In this document: one piece after another, positions 1 through 11,665 of the stretch
How the letters are laid out: the number at the start of each line of letters is the position of its first letter
Numbering within the stretch: the stretch's first letter is position 1
Assembly (NCBI RefSeq): GCF_907165205.1
Contig: NC_058192.1
Coordinates: forward strand, 3,410,001 to 3,474,000
DNA length: 64,000 nucleotides
Source of the DNA: Coccinella septempunctata
Taxonomy: Eukaryota > Arthropoda > Insecta > Coleoptera > Coccinellidae
Direction of reading: 5' to 3'
Made by a program: the position numbers and the translations under genes
Notes under the pieces: model-generated
Databases searched by the model: none
Seen by the model: only the letters and a program-made list of their open reading frames with translations
Told to the model about the DNA's origin: nothing

Positions 1-294
1 TGATCGATAATCACAAAATCCGAATTTAACTCTTGATTTATCCTTTTAATAAGCGACCGTCAGTGAATAACCTACGTTAACGAGGAAATGGTGAGATATC
101 CTTTTGAGCATTCAGATTTGGGTATGGCTGAAATGGATTTACGACTGAATAAGATATCGATATTGGATACACTGGATACACAGGTCGGATATCGAGGATC
201 ATCAGTGATTGCGAACTGCTTTATCGGAGTATTATCGATGTTGGAGATGATTGAGACAAACCAGGATCGATCGAAGGTTGAATCCAAAATAATA
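1..294. other. unassigned flank left of Tc1-like copy 1
   Basis: No gene is recognised. The short open frames on both strands overlap each other and resemble no family I know. The stretch ends in the TA dinucleotide that serves as target-site duplication for the transposon starting at 295. Confidence 0.4.
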
Positions 295-1815
295 CACTGC
301 GCAAAAAAATTAACGCACATTCTGAAAATCTCAATTTTAATAAGAGTTAACTCTACATTGACTTAATAACTTATTTTTTATGTTCTCTCGGGAAGGTTTT
401 GAACGAAACAAGACACATTAAAAGAAAGAAAAATTCAGGATTTCACCGAATCTTATGTGAAAGAAGAGAAATGAACAATTTTCAAAATACTGCAATGCTG
501 ATAAGTGATTTAATACTTGGTATTTCCACCCCTTACGTTAATTACAGCTCGGCAACGACGGTTCATACTCAAAATGAGTGATCTTAAAATGTTCTGATCT
601 AATCCTTCCCAGATTTCTCCGAGTTGGATTCCTAAGTCATTAAGAGTAGCTGGATGATTTTCTGAACTTCTCAGCATTCTATTGAGGTTGTCCCAAACCT
701 GCTCAATCGGATTGAGATCTGGACTTCTTGCTGGCCGTTCCATTCGAGAGACTTCAACCTCTTCAAGGTACTCCTGAACGATGCGCGCACGATGGGGTCT
801 GGCATTATCGTCCATAAAAAAGAAATTTTCACCAATGTATGGGGCAAATGGCACTACATGCTCTTCAAGAATGTTCCTTATATAGTTATCAGCATTCATA
901 GCTCCATTATCAACGACCACTAGGTCTGTGCGAGCAGTCAAAGATATTCCACCCCATAATCGATCCTCCCCCGAAACCAGTAGTATTCAGGAAATTGCAC
1001 TGAGCATATCTTTCATGTGGACGTCTGTATACAAGGGAACTCCGATCACAATGGTAGAGGCAGAATCTAGACTCATCTGTGAAGAAAACTCTTTCCCAAT
1101 CGGCCTCTTCCCAATGGATATGCTCTCTCGCAAAATCCAAACGCGGCCTTCGATGGGCTGGGGTAAGAGCTGGGCCTCTTGCCGCGACACGAGGCCTTAA
1201 ATCATATTCTCTGAGTCGATTTCTTATTGTCTGAGTGCTTATTTGCACCTCATGAGTTTGCTCAAGCTGAATTTGAAGGAGGCGAGTGGTTGCAATCCTT
1301 TGTCTCAACGAAGAATCTCTCAAGTAACGTTTTTGAACGGCAGTTGTTATCCGTGGTCTACCCTGTCCTGGTCTTCGGACATTCATACCTGTCTTCCTGA
1401 ATCGCTGCAACATTCTGGACACACTTGTATGGGAAACTCCAAACCTTTCTGCAATTCTTGTGTATGTCCACCTTTTTTCTCGCAAAACTACCGCTTGGGC
1501 ACATTCCTCTTGGGTCAAATTGCATGTTTCGCGTTGCATAGCGATCGAGTGTAGAAAATCAAACGAAAGAAAAACTATTGATCACTAGAATTGATCGAGA
1601 CAACTGATTTTAGAATGGAGCCAATACGTTCAAAATCTGATAATATCATCTTTTTTTATTCCAGCTGGGAAAAAACATCTGTATTGAAGAAAACCGTTGA
1701 AAGTGGATAATATATGCATGCATAATTCTGATAAAAATAATTATCATTGAGAACACCTTCTGTTGTAGAATAAATTTGAGATTTCCATAATGTGCGTTAA
1801 TTTTTTCGCGCTGTG
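295..1815 (-). mobile_element. Tc1-like transposon, copy 1 (family 1)
   Basis: A complete Tc1-like DNA transposon of about 1.52 kb in reverse orientation. The ends are inverted repeats: the left edge reads CACTGCGCAAAAAAATTAAC, and the right edge reads its complement with one mismatch near the tip (CTGTG instead of CAGTG). Both ends abut TA (293-294 and 1816-1817), the target-site duplication expected for Tc1/mariner. The TIRs match over roughly the outer 28 bp and less well inward. The interior carries a single transposase frame on the minus strand. The same family recurs at 15886-17402 and 42143-43611. Confidence 0.93.
510..1539 (-). pseudogene. Tc1-like DD34E transposase, one frameshift
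   Basis: A degenerate transposase reading frame. The first part (1539 down to about 950) encodes an N-terminal helix-turn-helix region (about residues 1-110, starting MQRETCNLTQEEC) and the first catalytic aspartate in FTDESRF. Relative to the copies at 16.2 kb and 42.4 kb, five bases are missing in the SIMVWGGIS motif, so the frame shifts near 950. The second part (941 to 510) is otherwise intact. It has MDDNARPHR with the second catalytic Asp and NPIEQVWD with the catalytic Glu, 34 residues after that Asp, and it ends in GGNTKY followed by a stop. This lesion is the only one I found in this copy, which makes it the least damaged of the three, but it should yield no full transposase. The start ATG matches the start in the other copies. 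Confidence 0.92.
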
Positions 1816-1817
1816 TA

Positions 1818-2480
1818 GTCCGACCAGAGTCAATGTTTGTACCTCATCCCAAGGAGTCCCAAAAATGTAAGGAGTGTTCAAATTTTCACCCATTTTTCTC
1901 CAGAGAAAAGGAGGTCTTTCCGGATATGTAAAGGTAAAAATGTTTGTTATTGTGCGAATATGTTGTCTCCATTCACCGGATCCTCACAAAGGCCATATCT
2001 CGAATAGCAAACACCACGTACACTTTAATTCACGTCATATTCAGACACGTGTGAATGGACCCAGCCTCGCATTGTGCCGGGATTTGAACACGCGGAAAAT
2101 TTATTGCCGGGAAAAAAGAGTGTCTCTCACAATGAAGACATCTCGCCAAGTTTCCATCTACAATTCCTCGTGACTGCGGCGGGTCCAGTCAAAGGGAACG
2201 AAGAAATATTTTTGTCGGAGTGTTTGGCGAATGGGTAGCTGCAAATAAAGAGATTCGTGCCTTACAGTCACGTCGAAGAGAGCCAAGGCTAACGTGACTA
2301 TTAATTTTGGGTAATCTAGAGGTAGAGATCGGCCGGTTCTCGGAACAGACTCTATGTGGACCACTGTGAACGGGGTGAGCCTTGTTAAGCCCTGATTTTT
2401 CACTCTTAGACAACTCAATCCACAGAAATGAAATATGTATTTTAAATCTGAAAAACGATTCTAAAGACACGGAATTCATC
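1818..2480. other. unassigned intergenic or intronic DNA
   Basis: This is single-copy-looking DNA that is somewhat more GC-rich at 2150-2400. Overlapping short frames on the minus strand (2158-2479) have no recognisable motif. I see no repeat or RNA gene here. Confidence 0.35.
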
Positions 2481-2482
2481 TA

Positions 2483-4048
2483 CAGGGTGAGTCTAAGACT
2501 CGTACAAATACTTTAACAGTAGATTCTTGAGGTCAAAAGGGACACTTTTTTCCTTTACTATTTTTTCCGAATCGGCTCGATTGAAAAGATACAGGCTGTT
2601 GACAAACCATTAAAAATGATATTTTTAGTTCTGTCTCACAAATGGTTTTATCGAATGAAATGAATTTCGGAATATAGTTCTTCATTTATTTTTTGAATCT
2701 TCTTTAAACACAAGATATCACACAAGTCTTCCAGTTTTCTCATTATGACCATTACGTAACATAAAAATACCAAAAATTCAAAGAACCCAAAACTCTTCAG
2801 CCTAAGTTTGACGCCATCTAATGAATATTTGAACGTTTTGTGAAATAAAAGTATTCTTCATATTTTCTCGTATAATGCGCCGTTTTCGAGTAATTTGGTG
2901 TTCAAAAATAAAAAAAATATCTGTGAAATTTGCAAAATTGGCACTTTGGCTGGATACAACTCTGTTTGAAATATCTACAGATGTGTAGTGTCACAGGTTT
3001 AGCCAGTTATTCAGAAGATAATTTTGTTTTTTCAGGGGTGGCATAGCTCATTATGAAAACTATGACTAGAGTCATACGGGGTAACTGAGCGCAGTGGGTA
3101 AGTGTGCGCAGTGCATATATCTCGACTATGCAATGTAAGAAAGAGGGGTTCATTTGGGTGAAGCAAGGGCGCAGAATCGCCATATTAGTTTTTCATAGGA
3201 GTGCGCCGTGCCACGTTTCTTCAACTTTTTATTTGCAATCAATCAAATTCACTAGTTTTCTTGTTAATTTTTAGCATCTCTGCACATTCTGCCAGGTCCA
3301 AGTTCCGAGTCCCTCAGTGTTAAACAATATTTTATTCGATCATGGGCATATTAATCTAAATATATAATAAAAAAATTTAGGTTCTCTTAGCTGTTCAACT
3401 CTATAAGAACGTCCATTCAAATTTTCGCTTACTGGGGAAAGTGTGCGCGGGTAAGTGTGCGCATAGATTCATTATATGGACATTAGTTCAGTGAGGAATA
3501 AATTATAACATTGTTGACTTTCTTGGTTAAGACTCGATCAATATTGTCCTATTTGTTAAGAAAAAACTGAAGAGCCACCAACAGGGAAATGTATCAAGTG
3601 TTGTGTTCACCAAGAATTGTGGCACGAACAATAATGCGCTGCTTGTAAAAAGGCTCTTCTGTATTGACAATAAACAGCATTTCTCTAATATTGTAACATT
3701 TTGATGACATTATTTTGTAATTTGTTTTGATTATGTGGTTCACTAAGCACTGCGTTCACTTACCCCGTAAGGGTGCGCACACTTAACCGCAATACGGGGC
3801 ATGTGAACGCACTCCGACTTTCTCTATTAAATTCTTTTTTGCGGAAAGAAAACGTTTTTGTTTGTTTGCTTTTTGATGTTTTCTTATAGATTAGAAAATT
3901 CTCTATTTTATGAATTTGTTTTAATTTTCCTAGCTTCAACATTTGAAACAGGTTATGGCTTGAAAGGCAAAAGTGCGCACAGTTGCCCCGAATGACTCTA
4001 TATCTTTTTATCAGGGCTACAGTCAAAACACTTGTACGAGTCAAAGAT
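2483..4048 (-). mobile_element. family A inverted-repeat element, copy 1, interrupted
   Basis: A non-autonomous element of the family best seen at 36013-36641. The left end reads TACAGGGTGAGTC with TA at 2481-2482, followed by the family core (for example the stretch containing ACAACTCTGTTTGAAATATC near 2955). At 3067 the core is cut by a separate 930-bp element, and it resumes at 3999 with TATCTTTTTATCAGG, exactly the next family A sequence. The right terminal repeat is shortened and decayed but is recognisable as TGTACGAGTCAAAGA at 4034-4048. No coding capacity. It lies in the opposite orientation to the 36-kb copy. Confidence 0.8.
3069..3998. mobile_element. nested 930-bp TIR element with GTGTGCGCA motifs
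   Basis: Ends are inverted repeats: GAGTCATACGGGGTAACTG at the left, and the complement at the right reads GAGTCATTCGGGGCAACTG. Both ends abut TA (3067-3068 and 3999-4000), so a TA duplication is likely. Near the ends and inside, the motif GGGTAAGTGTGCGCA occurs exactly twice (3096-3110, 3449-3463). The core GTGTGCGC occurs again at 3441, and the inverted form TGCGCAC at 3774 and 3974. These look like subterminal binding-site repeats. No transposase frame is visible, so the element is non-autonomous. Superfamily unknown; a TA target is compatible with Tc1/mariner/pogo. Confidence 0.82.
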
Positions 4049-6401
4049 AATACTTTTTTCCACTTGTTTTCCAAAAAGTTGTTCCTTTCAAAAAATCATG
4101 TGTCGAGAAATTCTTTTGGCTCGACTATACTTTCATTTCGTTTTCAGATGACGAGATTATTTGCAAGAGCATCTTTCGTCAATCTGCCTCTTTGCTAGAA
4201 GAAATAAATTCGCTTCACATCAAGTTTTGTATAATTGTGAATGTACTGCCGTCACCGCCCACTCAATCTAAACTAGAATCTAGTGAAGCATGCGAATTAT
4301 TTGGACGAAGCCTTGAACTCAATCCTGCCACATATTTTTCACACACTCCCTTTATGAAACTAAAATCGGTGGTTTATTTCAATACTTCACATGCTGGAAC
4401 AAAAATTTCCTTTCCTGCCTGCCATATTCATCCCTAATAAACTAATAAGAGACTTTTTGAGAGCAGAAGCACATCATCATTAAGAAAGTTTTCACGAAAC
4501 GGTAGATTCTAATAATGATCAATCTCAGACCAACTTCTCGACGGGTTACATGATCCTAATAGATTTATATGAGATGAAAATTCCCAAAACAAACCCCCGA
4601 CCGTGGTTGAAAACTTCCACTATAACAACAGTAATATATTGGCGTGGTCGTAAACTGCGAAACTAGATACGAAAACCATGGATGAATAATGAAGGACTCT
4701 CCTATGCTTTTTCGTGAACATGACCTAATAATAAACCCCCTTCAACACGAACACCCATTTGGCAAAGTGGATGAATTACTCCTAACCTAGTTGGCCCATT
4801 TTTCAATCTTATCGGAGCTTCCTGGGGGTCACGATAGTTGTCTCCTAATAGAAAATCGATGCAGATCTCATTTTCATTGCGTTACTAGCGAAAATTACTC
4901 TTTGCAGGTAGGTGGGTGATAGATGCAGCGAAAACTGCGATAAAAATAACTTCGTTATTTTGTACTGAACGTTCATGGGTTGAAACAACTACAGTCGGCA
5001 AAATTTTTAATTTTAAAGGCTCTCCACCAAATTATAGTACTCAATCAGTGAAACGCTTTGACCCTAATTTGGTTTGTTGTCTAAACAACAGCGTTTCTTC
5101 AAGTGAAACGTAAGTTTCGTTAATTGAAGCAGTTGGTTGAACCTCCTCCAATTTGTTGGCTTCGGAGATCTTAAAAACGCACGTGAGGTTGAGCATAAGT
5201 CATAATAATGAATTGTTGTGGCCAAACTATTGTTTACATCGTATTTATAGCTTCATTGTTCAGATCGCCAATTGGAAATTAGGTCTCCATTGTGTCGATT
5301 TGGAAAAATTGGACTTATCTACTTCCTCATCTGGGAGGAAGACAGCGTGAGATGTTCAGAACACGCTTAAAGTGCCAGTTCTTGATTTTTCAGAACTTGA
5401 ATTGTACCATCGAAAAAAGTAAATTTTTGCACGTCTGTTCCAAGAAACAAGAGAGTTGCAAGTTGTGCCAGTTCCATATTATTTTAGAATTTCAAACGAT
5501 TAGGTTGATAAAGATTTTGTGGTAAAATTCAATTCTATTCTTAAAAAAAGATCTAGGCACTGAAAATCTTCAGGTTATAGTGAAGATACAAATTTTCGAT
5601 GGCATAAAACATGTCGATAGTTTATAAGCTATAGATATTTGAAATTTAGTCCTCAAAAACTCGACGTTTTTGGAAATGTTTGGAGAACAATGTCTGGTTA
5701 TGGATTTGAACGTGTTTCGAAGCCTTTCTCTCAAGCTTTACACGTGTGGGGTCGTTTTGGTCCCAAAGGAACAACTCTTTCCCCGCTAAATCATTCGGCA
5801 GGGTACACTTAAGAAAACTCTACAACTTACATCGAAAAATTTCCCCATCTTAACGAGACTGCACGGTAATTTTCACACAGCACGGCACTTAACTGCATCG
5901 CGTCCACATTATAGGTGTAATATCCCGGGGAAATCAATTTCCATTATTATTTCACACGGTACGCCTGGCCAACAGTGTGAAAATGGTGGAACCGGCCTTT
6001 TCAAGTTCGTGGAAGCGCAAATAAAACATGGCAATGTCCCATTCGTACAAGGAACAATCGATCCTGCGGTACTTCTATTTACGGATCGTGGTGTACGGTA
6101 CGTGTAAACCTATTGGCCGCCGGGAGGCTGTAAAGGATACTTCAAACGTTATCATCGGGCTCTGTGCGTTGTCCCGTTTCTGTTCCTTATCAGCAATTCG
6201 GATTTTTAATGCCTTCACCTGGATTCTATTTCCCATATCGGCACGACCACGTTTCAGATTAACCCGTTAGAGTAGAGATTGGAGAGAGAGGTCCAAATAA
6301 GTCTGTAACTGCCAAAAAGGATCAAAAATCTCCCCGTCCAAGCTTTTCCTCAATAATAAGTGAGAGTGGATTGATGAAATTGTGTTTTTCGACAACGGTT
6401 C
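4049..6401. other. unassigned DNA, includes a GC-richer block
   Basis: No gene recognised. 5880-6270 is noticeably richer in G and C and in CpG than its surroundings and could be a conserved regulatory block, but nothing specific is visible. A pyrimidine-CAG|GTAGGT junction on the plus strand near 4906 resembles a combined splice acceptor and donor, but it lies on the strand opposite to the only gene recognised here. Confidence 0.3.
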
Positions 6402-6403
6402 TA

Positions 6404-7627
6404 TACTCCATTCACTTTTATTTTAGCAGTCGGTTGGCCATGGAAATTTGACGCATTTCATTCTGTATAGTACGAAAATGTGTGGTTATGACGCTTGTCA
6501 AAACATTTTTGGGTTTTAAATCAACGCTATGTTGCCCGTTCTACGTGAAAGTTTCTGTACGTATTTTATCACAATGTCGAATCTCTTCGGAAAATATGTG
6601 ACGAACATAATTGAAGTTTATACAAACTGATTGACAGCATGCCAAATCCAGCTATTTGCATGGAAAATACAAGAGATCAGTATAATATCATAATATGCAC
6701 AAGCTTCAGGAGAGTTAATTTTCGTTATCTTCTTTGGCTAAAGTTTGAATACGTTACTCCAGTTGTAAATTTCAAAAATATTAACCCGAAGATGAAATGC
6801 ATATGATGCAGTGGTTGGGAATGGGTATCTCCCGAAGGAATTAACAGATAATTACAAGAATGTTAAATTCATCAACAAAAATCATCTTGCATCAATATAA
6901 GTAAAAGGTATTAAAGGAAGTTTCAAGTCAAGATGAACTTCACCTTTGAACAAAAATTTCACATGAATAAACAATTAACAGGACAACTGGCGCGTATTTG
7001 TGGCTGTTCATCTTAATGCATTGAGATAATAATAATAATTAGGTATTTATTGGTACCTTAAGACATTTACAATGTATAGGACAAGTCAAATGAAAAATAG
7101 AAAAATCAATTTTCGGGAACTTATTCTACAATGACATTAATCGAAAATCCTGTAGTAAACTTTTCGCATTAATTCACTCAAACATAAAATTTTCAAATGC
7201 CACCACTTGTTTGGGTGTCCCAATAAAAGGAAATTCTTTGTCATCCTCTTCATTCACAATCTTTCTGATTGTGGAAATATTCAGCTGAAATATAAGTCGT
7301 TTAGATTCAGATGAAACATTATATAAATTCTCTTAAATTGAATATGTTCGCTGTTCGCTACCGTTTGACGTATTGTGGATTTTAGAATATCAGGGTATAA
7401 CTATTAGAATCAGCGGACCTGAATTCTAAATAGCACTTCCTGCAACCCTGTCTCTTTTTTTCAATCACTTTCGGCATTTTCGTAATAAAAATTGATGTTA
7501 GTTGTGGCAACGGCGTTATGACGTTAACGACATTTCATGAGTGCCAACCTTACTCCGTTCTAGTTACAAAAACTTGAGAAAATTATTTCATGGCCAACCG
7601 ACTGCTAAAATAAATGTGAATGGAGTA
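6404..7627. mobile_element. 1.22-kb element with ~40-bp terminal inverted repeats
   Basis: The left arm (6401-6442) and right arm (7589-7630) are inverted copies with a single mismatch over 42 bp. The arm begins CTATACTCCATTCAC and ends GTCGGTTGGCCATG. The outermost bases contain TA (6402-6403 and 7628-7629), so a TA duplication is possible, but the TATA context makes the exact edge ambiguous. The interior has no convincing protein frame, so it is read as a non-autonomous DNA transposon. I do not recognise the superfamily. No second copy was noticed in this window. Confidence 0.78.
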
Positions 7628-7629
7628 TA

Positions 7630-9083
7630 GTTTTAGTTGATTTATTTTAGAAGCCAAAAACGATGAGATAGAAGAAGAAACGAAGATAGATAAGAAGAAA
7701 ATCATGAATCAAGTCGGAAAATGTTCCTCTTAACGCAAACTCGATAGAATATTTTACTCCACAACTACAGGTCCAATAGTTTTTTATCTTTTCATAGCGT
7801 GAACATTTTCGAATAACTTTCACATCATCTCAGCCATAAAGTGTTACAAAATCATGGAATAAAATGGATACTGAAGTCCAAACAGTAGATTGAGACACAA
7901 ACTGATGTGGATAATAATATTTTGTTGGGGAATTTTGCAAATTTCGAAAGAGTGCTGCTAAACGATTCGATCAAAATTGGTTTCGATATCAGGAAACGTG
8001 ATAAAGGTATTAAACATGCGATGAAACGGCTGATAATACTTTTTTATTGTCGCATCGAATTTACCATTTCGTGTATGATTCACGCTGTTTGATCGGACGC
8101 GAAATATACCATTTCAGCCTATTTTCATCGTAGCTGACTCTGGAATTTCATGGATAGGAGGGACATAAAGTTCGCATCGGCCACTATTTGTTCTGGAAGA
8201 TTGATTTTGTACATCTGCCTCGATGGTATTGAAACTGTTCGATGATTTAATGGGAAATTCTTCGAAACACACGAACGTATCGTAATCGATTTTACGCCCA
8301 CCTTTATGATGGAAATATGGATGCAGCGAATGGTTTTTTTTCATTTCGATTCATCTGACCATTATTTTCTTTCTTGAATCCTCAGTTTTTGCAATTAAAC
8401 CTTCTGTATTCATTATACCGTTCACAAGTAATATTTTCCTTCACATATTATAATTTCCTATATGTGCAATATGATTCTAAATAATTCAGAGTGGGTGTGC
8501 CAAAGACATCAGGAAAAATTATCGAACCCCTACTTCTGATCATTGGCATAGGTATCTTTCTTTTTTCTAAAGACACAAACAGTCATAGTAGAGCATAATT
8601 CCAATAAGTATCATTTTCCGATTTACAATTCCCTTTAGACGAAATTTCAAATAAAGCCATTCAACCCTGTTGCATAAACAAATTTGCGAATAAGTACTAT
8701 CTGATGGATAAACTTTGGGCGAGTAACTGGTAAACAAATCCCATGTTTAAAACATAAATCTCATATTGTTAGCATCGTCATCTTGACCTCCAAGAGCACA
8801 ATGCACGGCTAGACTGGCATTTTTCAAAACGATAGTAAAGTCAATGCCTTCGCATGACTTTGCACTTGAATAGAAGAGTTTATTAGTAACCAAACGCAGC
8901 CACATATGCTCATTCAATAGTTATTAATATGGATCGAAACTATCCTTCATTAGCGAGATGGTGATGATGATTTACCATTTTGCTCAGCTTCCTATAGGTA
9001 CATTATAATTTGCTAGTACCACTCATTGTATACTTCGATGGACTCGTTTTGTTTTAGATGAATTACTGAAAAAATGGATGTAC
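7630..9083. other. unassigned DNA
   Basis: No gene, repeat or RNA recognised. Short open frames at 7907-8092 (+) and 8114-8344 (-) have no family features and no splice context that I could use. Confidence 0.3.
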
Positions 9084-9640
9084 GTGCCACCTCTGGAAGA
9101 ACAAACGTACCTTCAGAATAACTAGCTTAGTTTGTGACACTACGCATCTGTGGATCTTTTAAACAGAGTTGTATTCAGCCAAAGTACACAATTTTTCGAA
9201 TTTCACAGGTATTTTTTTTTTTTTTTTTGAACATCAAATTACTCGAAAACGGCGCATTATACGAGAAAATATGAAGAATACTTTTATTTTACTAATAGTT
9301 CGAATATTCATTAGATAGCGTCCAACTTAGTTCCAAGAATTGGGTTCATTGAATTTTTGGTATTTTTATAGTAGGTACGTAATGGTCATAATGAGAAAAC
9401 TGGAAGACTTGGATGATATCTTGGGTTCAGAAAAGATTCATGAAATAAATGAAAAACTATATTCCGAAATTCATTTCATTCGATAGAACCGTTTGCGAGA
9501 TAGAACTAAAAATATTTTTTTTTTATATTTTTTCAACAGCCTGTATTTTTTAAACCAAGCCGATTCGGAAAAAATGGTAAAGAAAAAAAGTGCTTCTTTT
9601 GACCTCAACAATCTAGTTCAAAATATATTTATTTCCATAG
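9084..9640 (+). mobile_element. family A element, copy 2, both ends lost
   Basis: Aligns with 36150-36620 in the same orientation. Shared landmarks are GCCACCTCTGGA at the left, AACAGAGTTGTATTCAGCC in the middle, and GACCTCAA near the right. The terminal repeats are missing or decayed at both sides. A run of 17 T lies at 9212-9228. No coding capacity. Confidence 0.75.
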
Positions 9641-10551
9641 GGCTGCCATAATAATTGTCAAAAGCTAACCACTATCCTGGGACATATTTCCATGTAGAAT
9701 TTCCTTCTACCATCAACTCCACGGAATTCATGTGCCGTTTTGTGCAGGAAAGTCAATATCCTCGGTTTACCCAAAGCCACTTATTAGGTAATACCTACTA
9801 CTCGATCTCTCATATCCAGATTCCAGTTTTTGTGGGATATAGCTGGCTGAAGGCCTCTGTACGCTACCGAGAAAGACGACAAAAGATCGCAAGCAATGTC
9901 AAATATCACCAAGCAGTCTACCTCGGCCCGTAAGAAGGTCATCCGTCAAGTTTTCCAGTTCGAAACTTGAATTATTCGAATGATTATTTAGTAGCAAGTA
10001 CGTTTCCGTATTTGGCGATGGTATTCGTACGGGATATGAGCGCATGGATGGACGTGAGGAAGACTAGGAAGAGATTAGAAGCATCAGGTGATGCAGGGTA
10101 GTCTTATTGGATGAGGAAAGGTGTGGAATTGTATCATTAATTTATTTCAAGCTTTCCAACGGCTTCTCTCTCCCTACTGTCGATAATCTTCAAATATTAG
10201 GCAGGAAGATTTATGTAAAATCTAGTGAAAATTAACTAGAAAACAAAAACTATATCTGTATTCCCCAGATGACGCTAAAAATTTTTTGAACTTGAAGAAT
10301 AACATGTTACTCGACCTATCAATTACACATTCATTGGTAAATGAATAGAAAAAAGTCCAAATTACAATGTGAATTGTTGTATTGCCTACATGGTCCTTCC
10401 TACAATTCAAGTCCTCGCCTTGCTCCTAACGACGCCGCAACTCACAATACAACCGTTCGCTTTGTGAGTTGCTCCCGGTTGGCGCTTGAATTGAAGGCTG
10501 ATTACGATTTTACCTCATACTGTTTAAGCAAAAATAAATTTTTCACTTTTA
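9641..10551. other. unassigned DNA with a hairpin
   Basis: No gene recognised. At 10438-10470 the sequence CAACTCACAA is followed after a short loop by TTGTGAGTTG. An outer pair (AATTCAAG near 10402, CTTGAATT near 10488) can extend the fold to about 90 bases. It sits just left of the family B repeat and may be its edge. Confidence 0.35.
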
Positions 10552-11665
10552 AGGGCTCTCTTGAATGCAATTCTCTATTGAATCATCAACTGTTTGGTTC
10601 TCTAGAATCTACAAAACAACTCCACTGCACTCCATATCCTAAGACAGTTATAGAACACCCTGATATTCGGAAAGAGCAGCAAATAGGTCATTTTATTGGG
10701 TCTAACCTAAATATATATAGAGCAACTCTTCTAGTAACTAATCTGAGAATTTCATCCATTTCGGTACAACCGTTCGGTCTTGAGGGAGTTTTAACTGAAC
10801 CCAACTTTTTGGGAATTTTTCGAAGGTTAGCTTTCGAGAAGTTTTTCTTCCAGGATAATTATCGTAGATCTAAATGTGATACATATTCTGATAGAGCAAC
10901 TCTTCTAGTAAAAAATCTGAGAAGTTCATCTATCTCGGCGCAACCGTTCGGTCTTGACGAATTCTCAAGTGAAATTTGCAATTTTTGGAAAATGCCATTT
11001 CGAAGATGACAATCTAAACGAAAGGAGATAGGTTTACGAAATTGATCGCAATAGATTTAGTGTGTTCAAAAACCTATACTTCCCTACCAAAATGTCAAAT
11101 ATCTGGCCCAGTTTAAGAGAAAATAATTTTTTTTTCCACTTTTGATTTTCAAGTTCACTTCGAAGAGCTCTCTGGAGTGCAATTCTCTATCGAACCGTCA
11201 ATTATTTGGTTTTCTTGAATCTGAAGAACAACTTCTATGCACTCCGTATCCCAGGATAGTATTAGAACTCCTGATTTTCAGACAGAGTAGTAAATAGGTC
11301 ATTTTAGGGGGGTTTAACCCCTTGCTCATTTTTGACCCAAAAAATCGAGATTTTCGAAATCGAGTTTTTATGCTTGGGTGGAAGCCTCGGCAATGCTGAT
11401 TATAAAACTGGAAATCCCAATTGGATCAGACGAATATTACAGGAGATATCGCAGATTGAAAATTGCAATTTTTGAAAAATGCCATTTCCGAGACGACAAT
11501 CTAAACGAAGAGGAATAGCCTTTCGGAATTGCTCGCAATAGATTCAGAGTGTTCGAAAACTCACATTTTCATACCAAAATTTCAAATATCGGACACTATT
11601 CACGAGAAAAATTATTTTTTGTTGCTCTGTGGAGTACAATTCTCGCGCATTCGCCATTCTGTATC
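10552..11665 (+). repeat. family B composite tandem repeat
   Basis: Three successive blocks start with the same motif (near GCTCTCTNGA...TGCAATTCTC) at 10555, 11167 and 11634, spaced 612 and 467 bp apart. The longer first block contains a 174-bp subrepeat present about one and a half times (units start at 10719 and 10893 with AGAGCAACTCTTCTAGTA). The shorter block carries other sequence instead. A 222-codon open frame (10341-11009) is only a by-product of the repeat, because its protein repeats with the DNA and matches no family. Related DNA lies at 29786, 32740 and, inverted, 57904. Confidence 0.8.

Noticed and set aside
928..1200. Open frames antisense to the Tc1-like transposase, repeated in all three copies
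   Set aside because: Shadows of the transposase frame. They recur only because the transposon recurs.
4890..4915. Plus-strand CTCTTTGCAG|GTAGGT junction resembling another recursive splice site
   Set aside because: It is on the strand opposite to the only recognised host gene and has no flanking exon evidence.
10341..11009. 222-codon open frame on the plus strand, one of the longest non-transposase frames
   Set aside because: It lies in the family B repeat, and its protein repeats itself exactly where the DNA repeats (ATLLV.NLR.SSISAQPFGL). No family features, so a repeat by-product.
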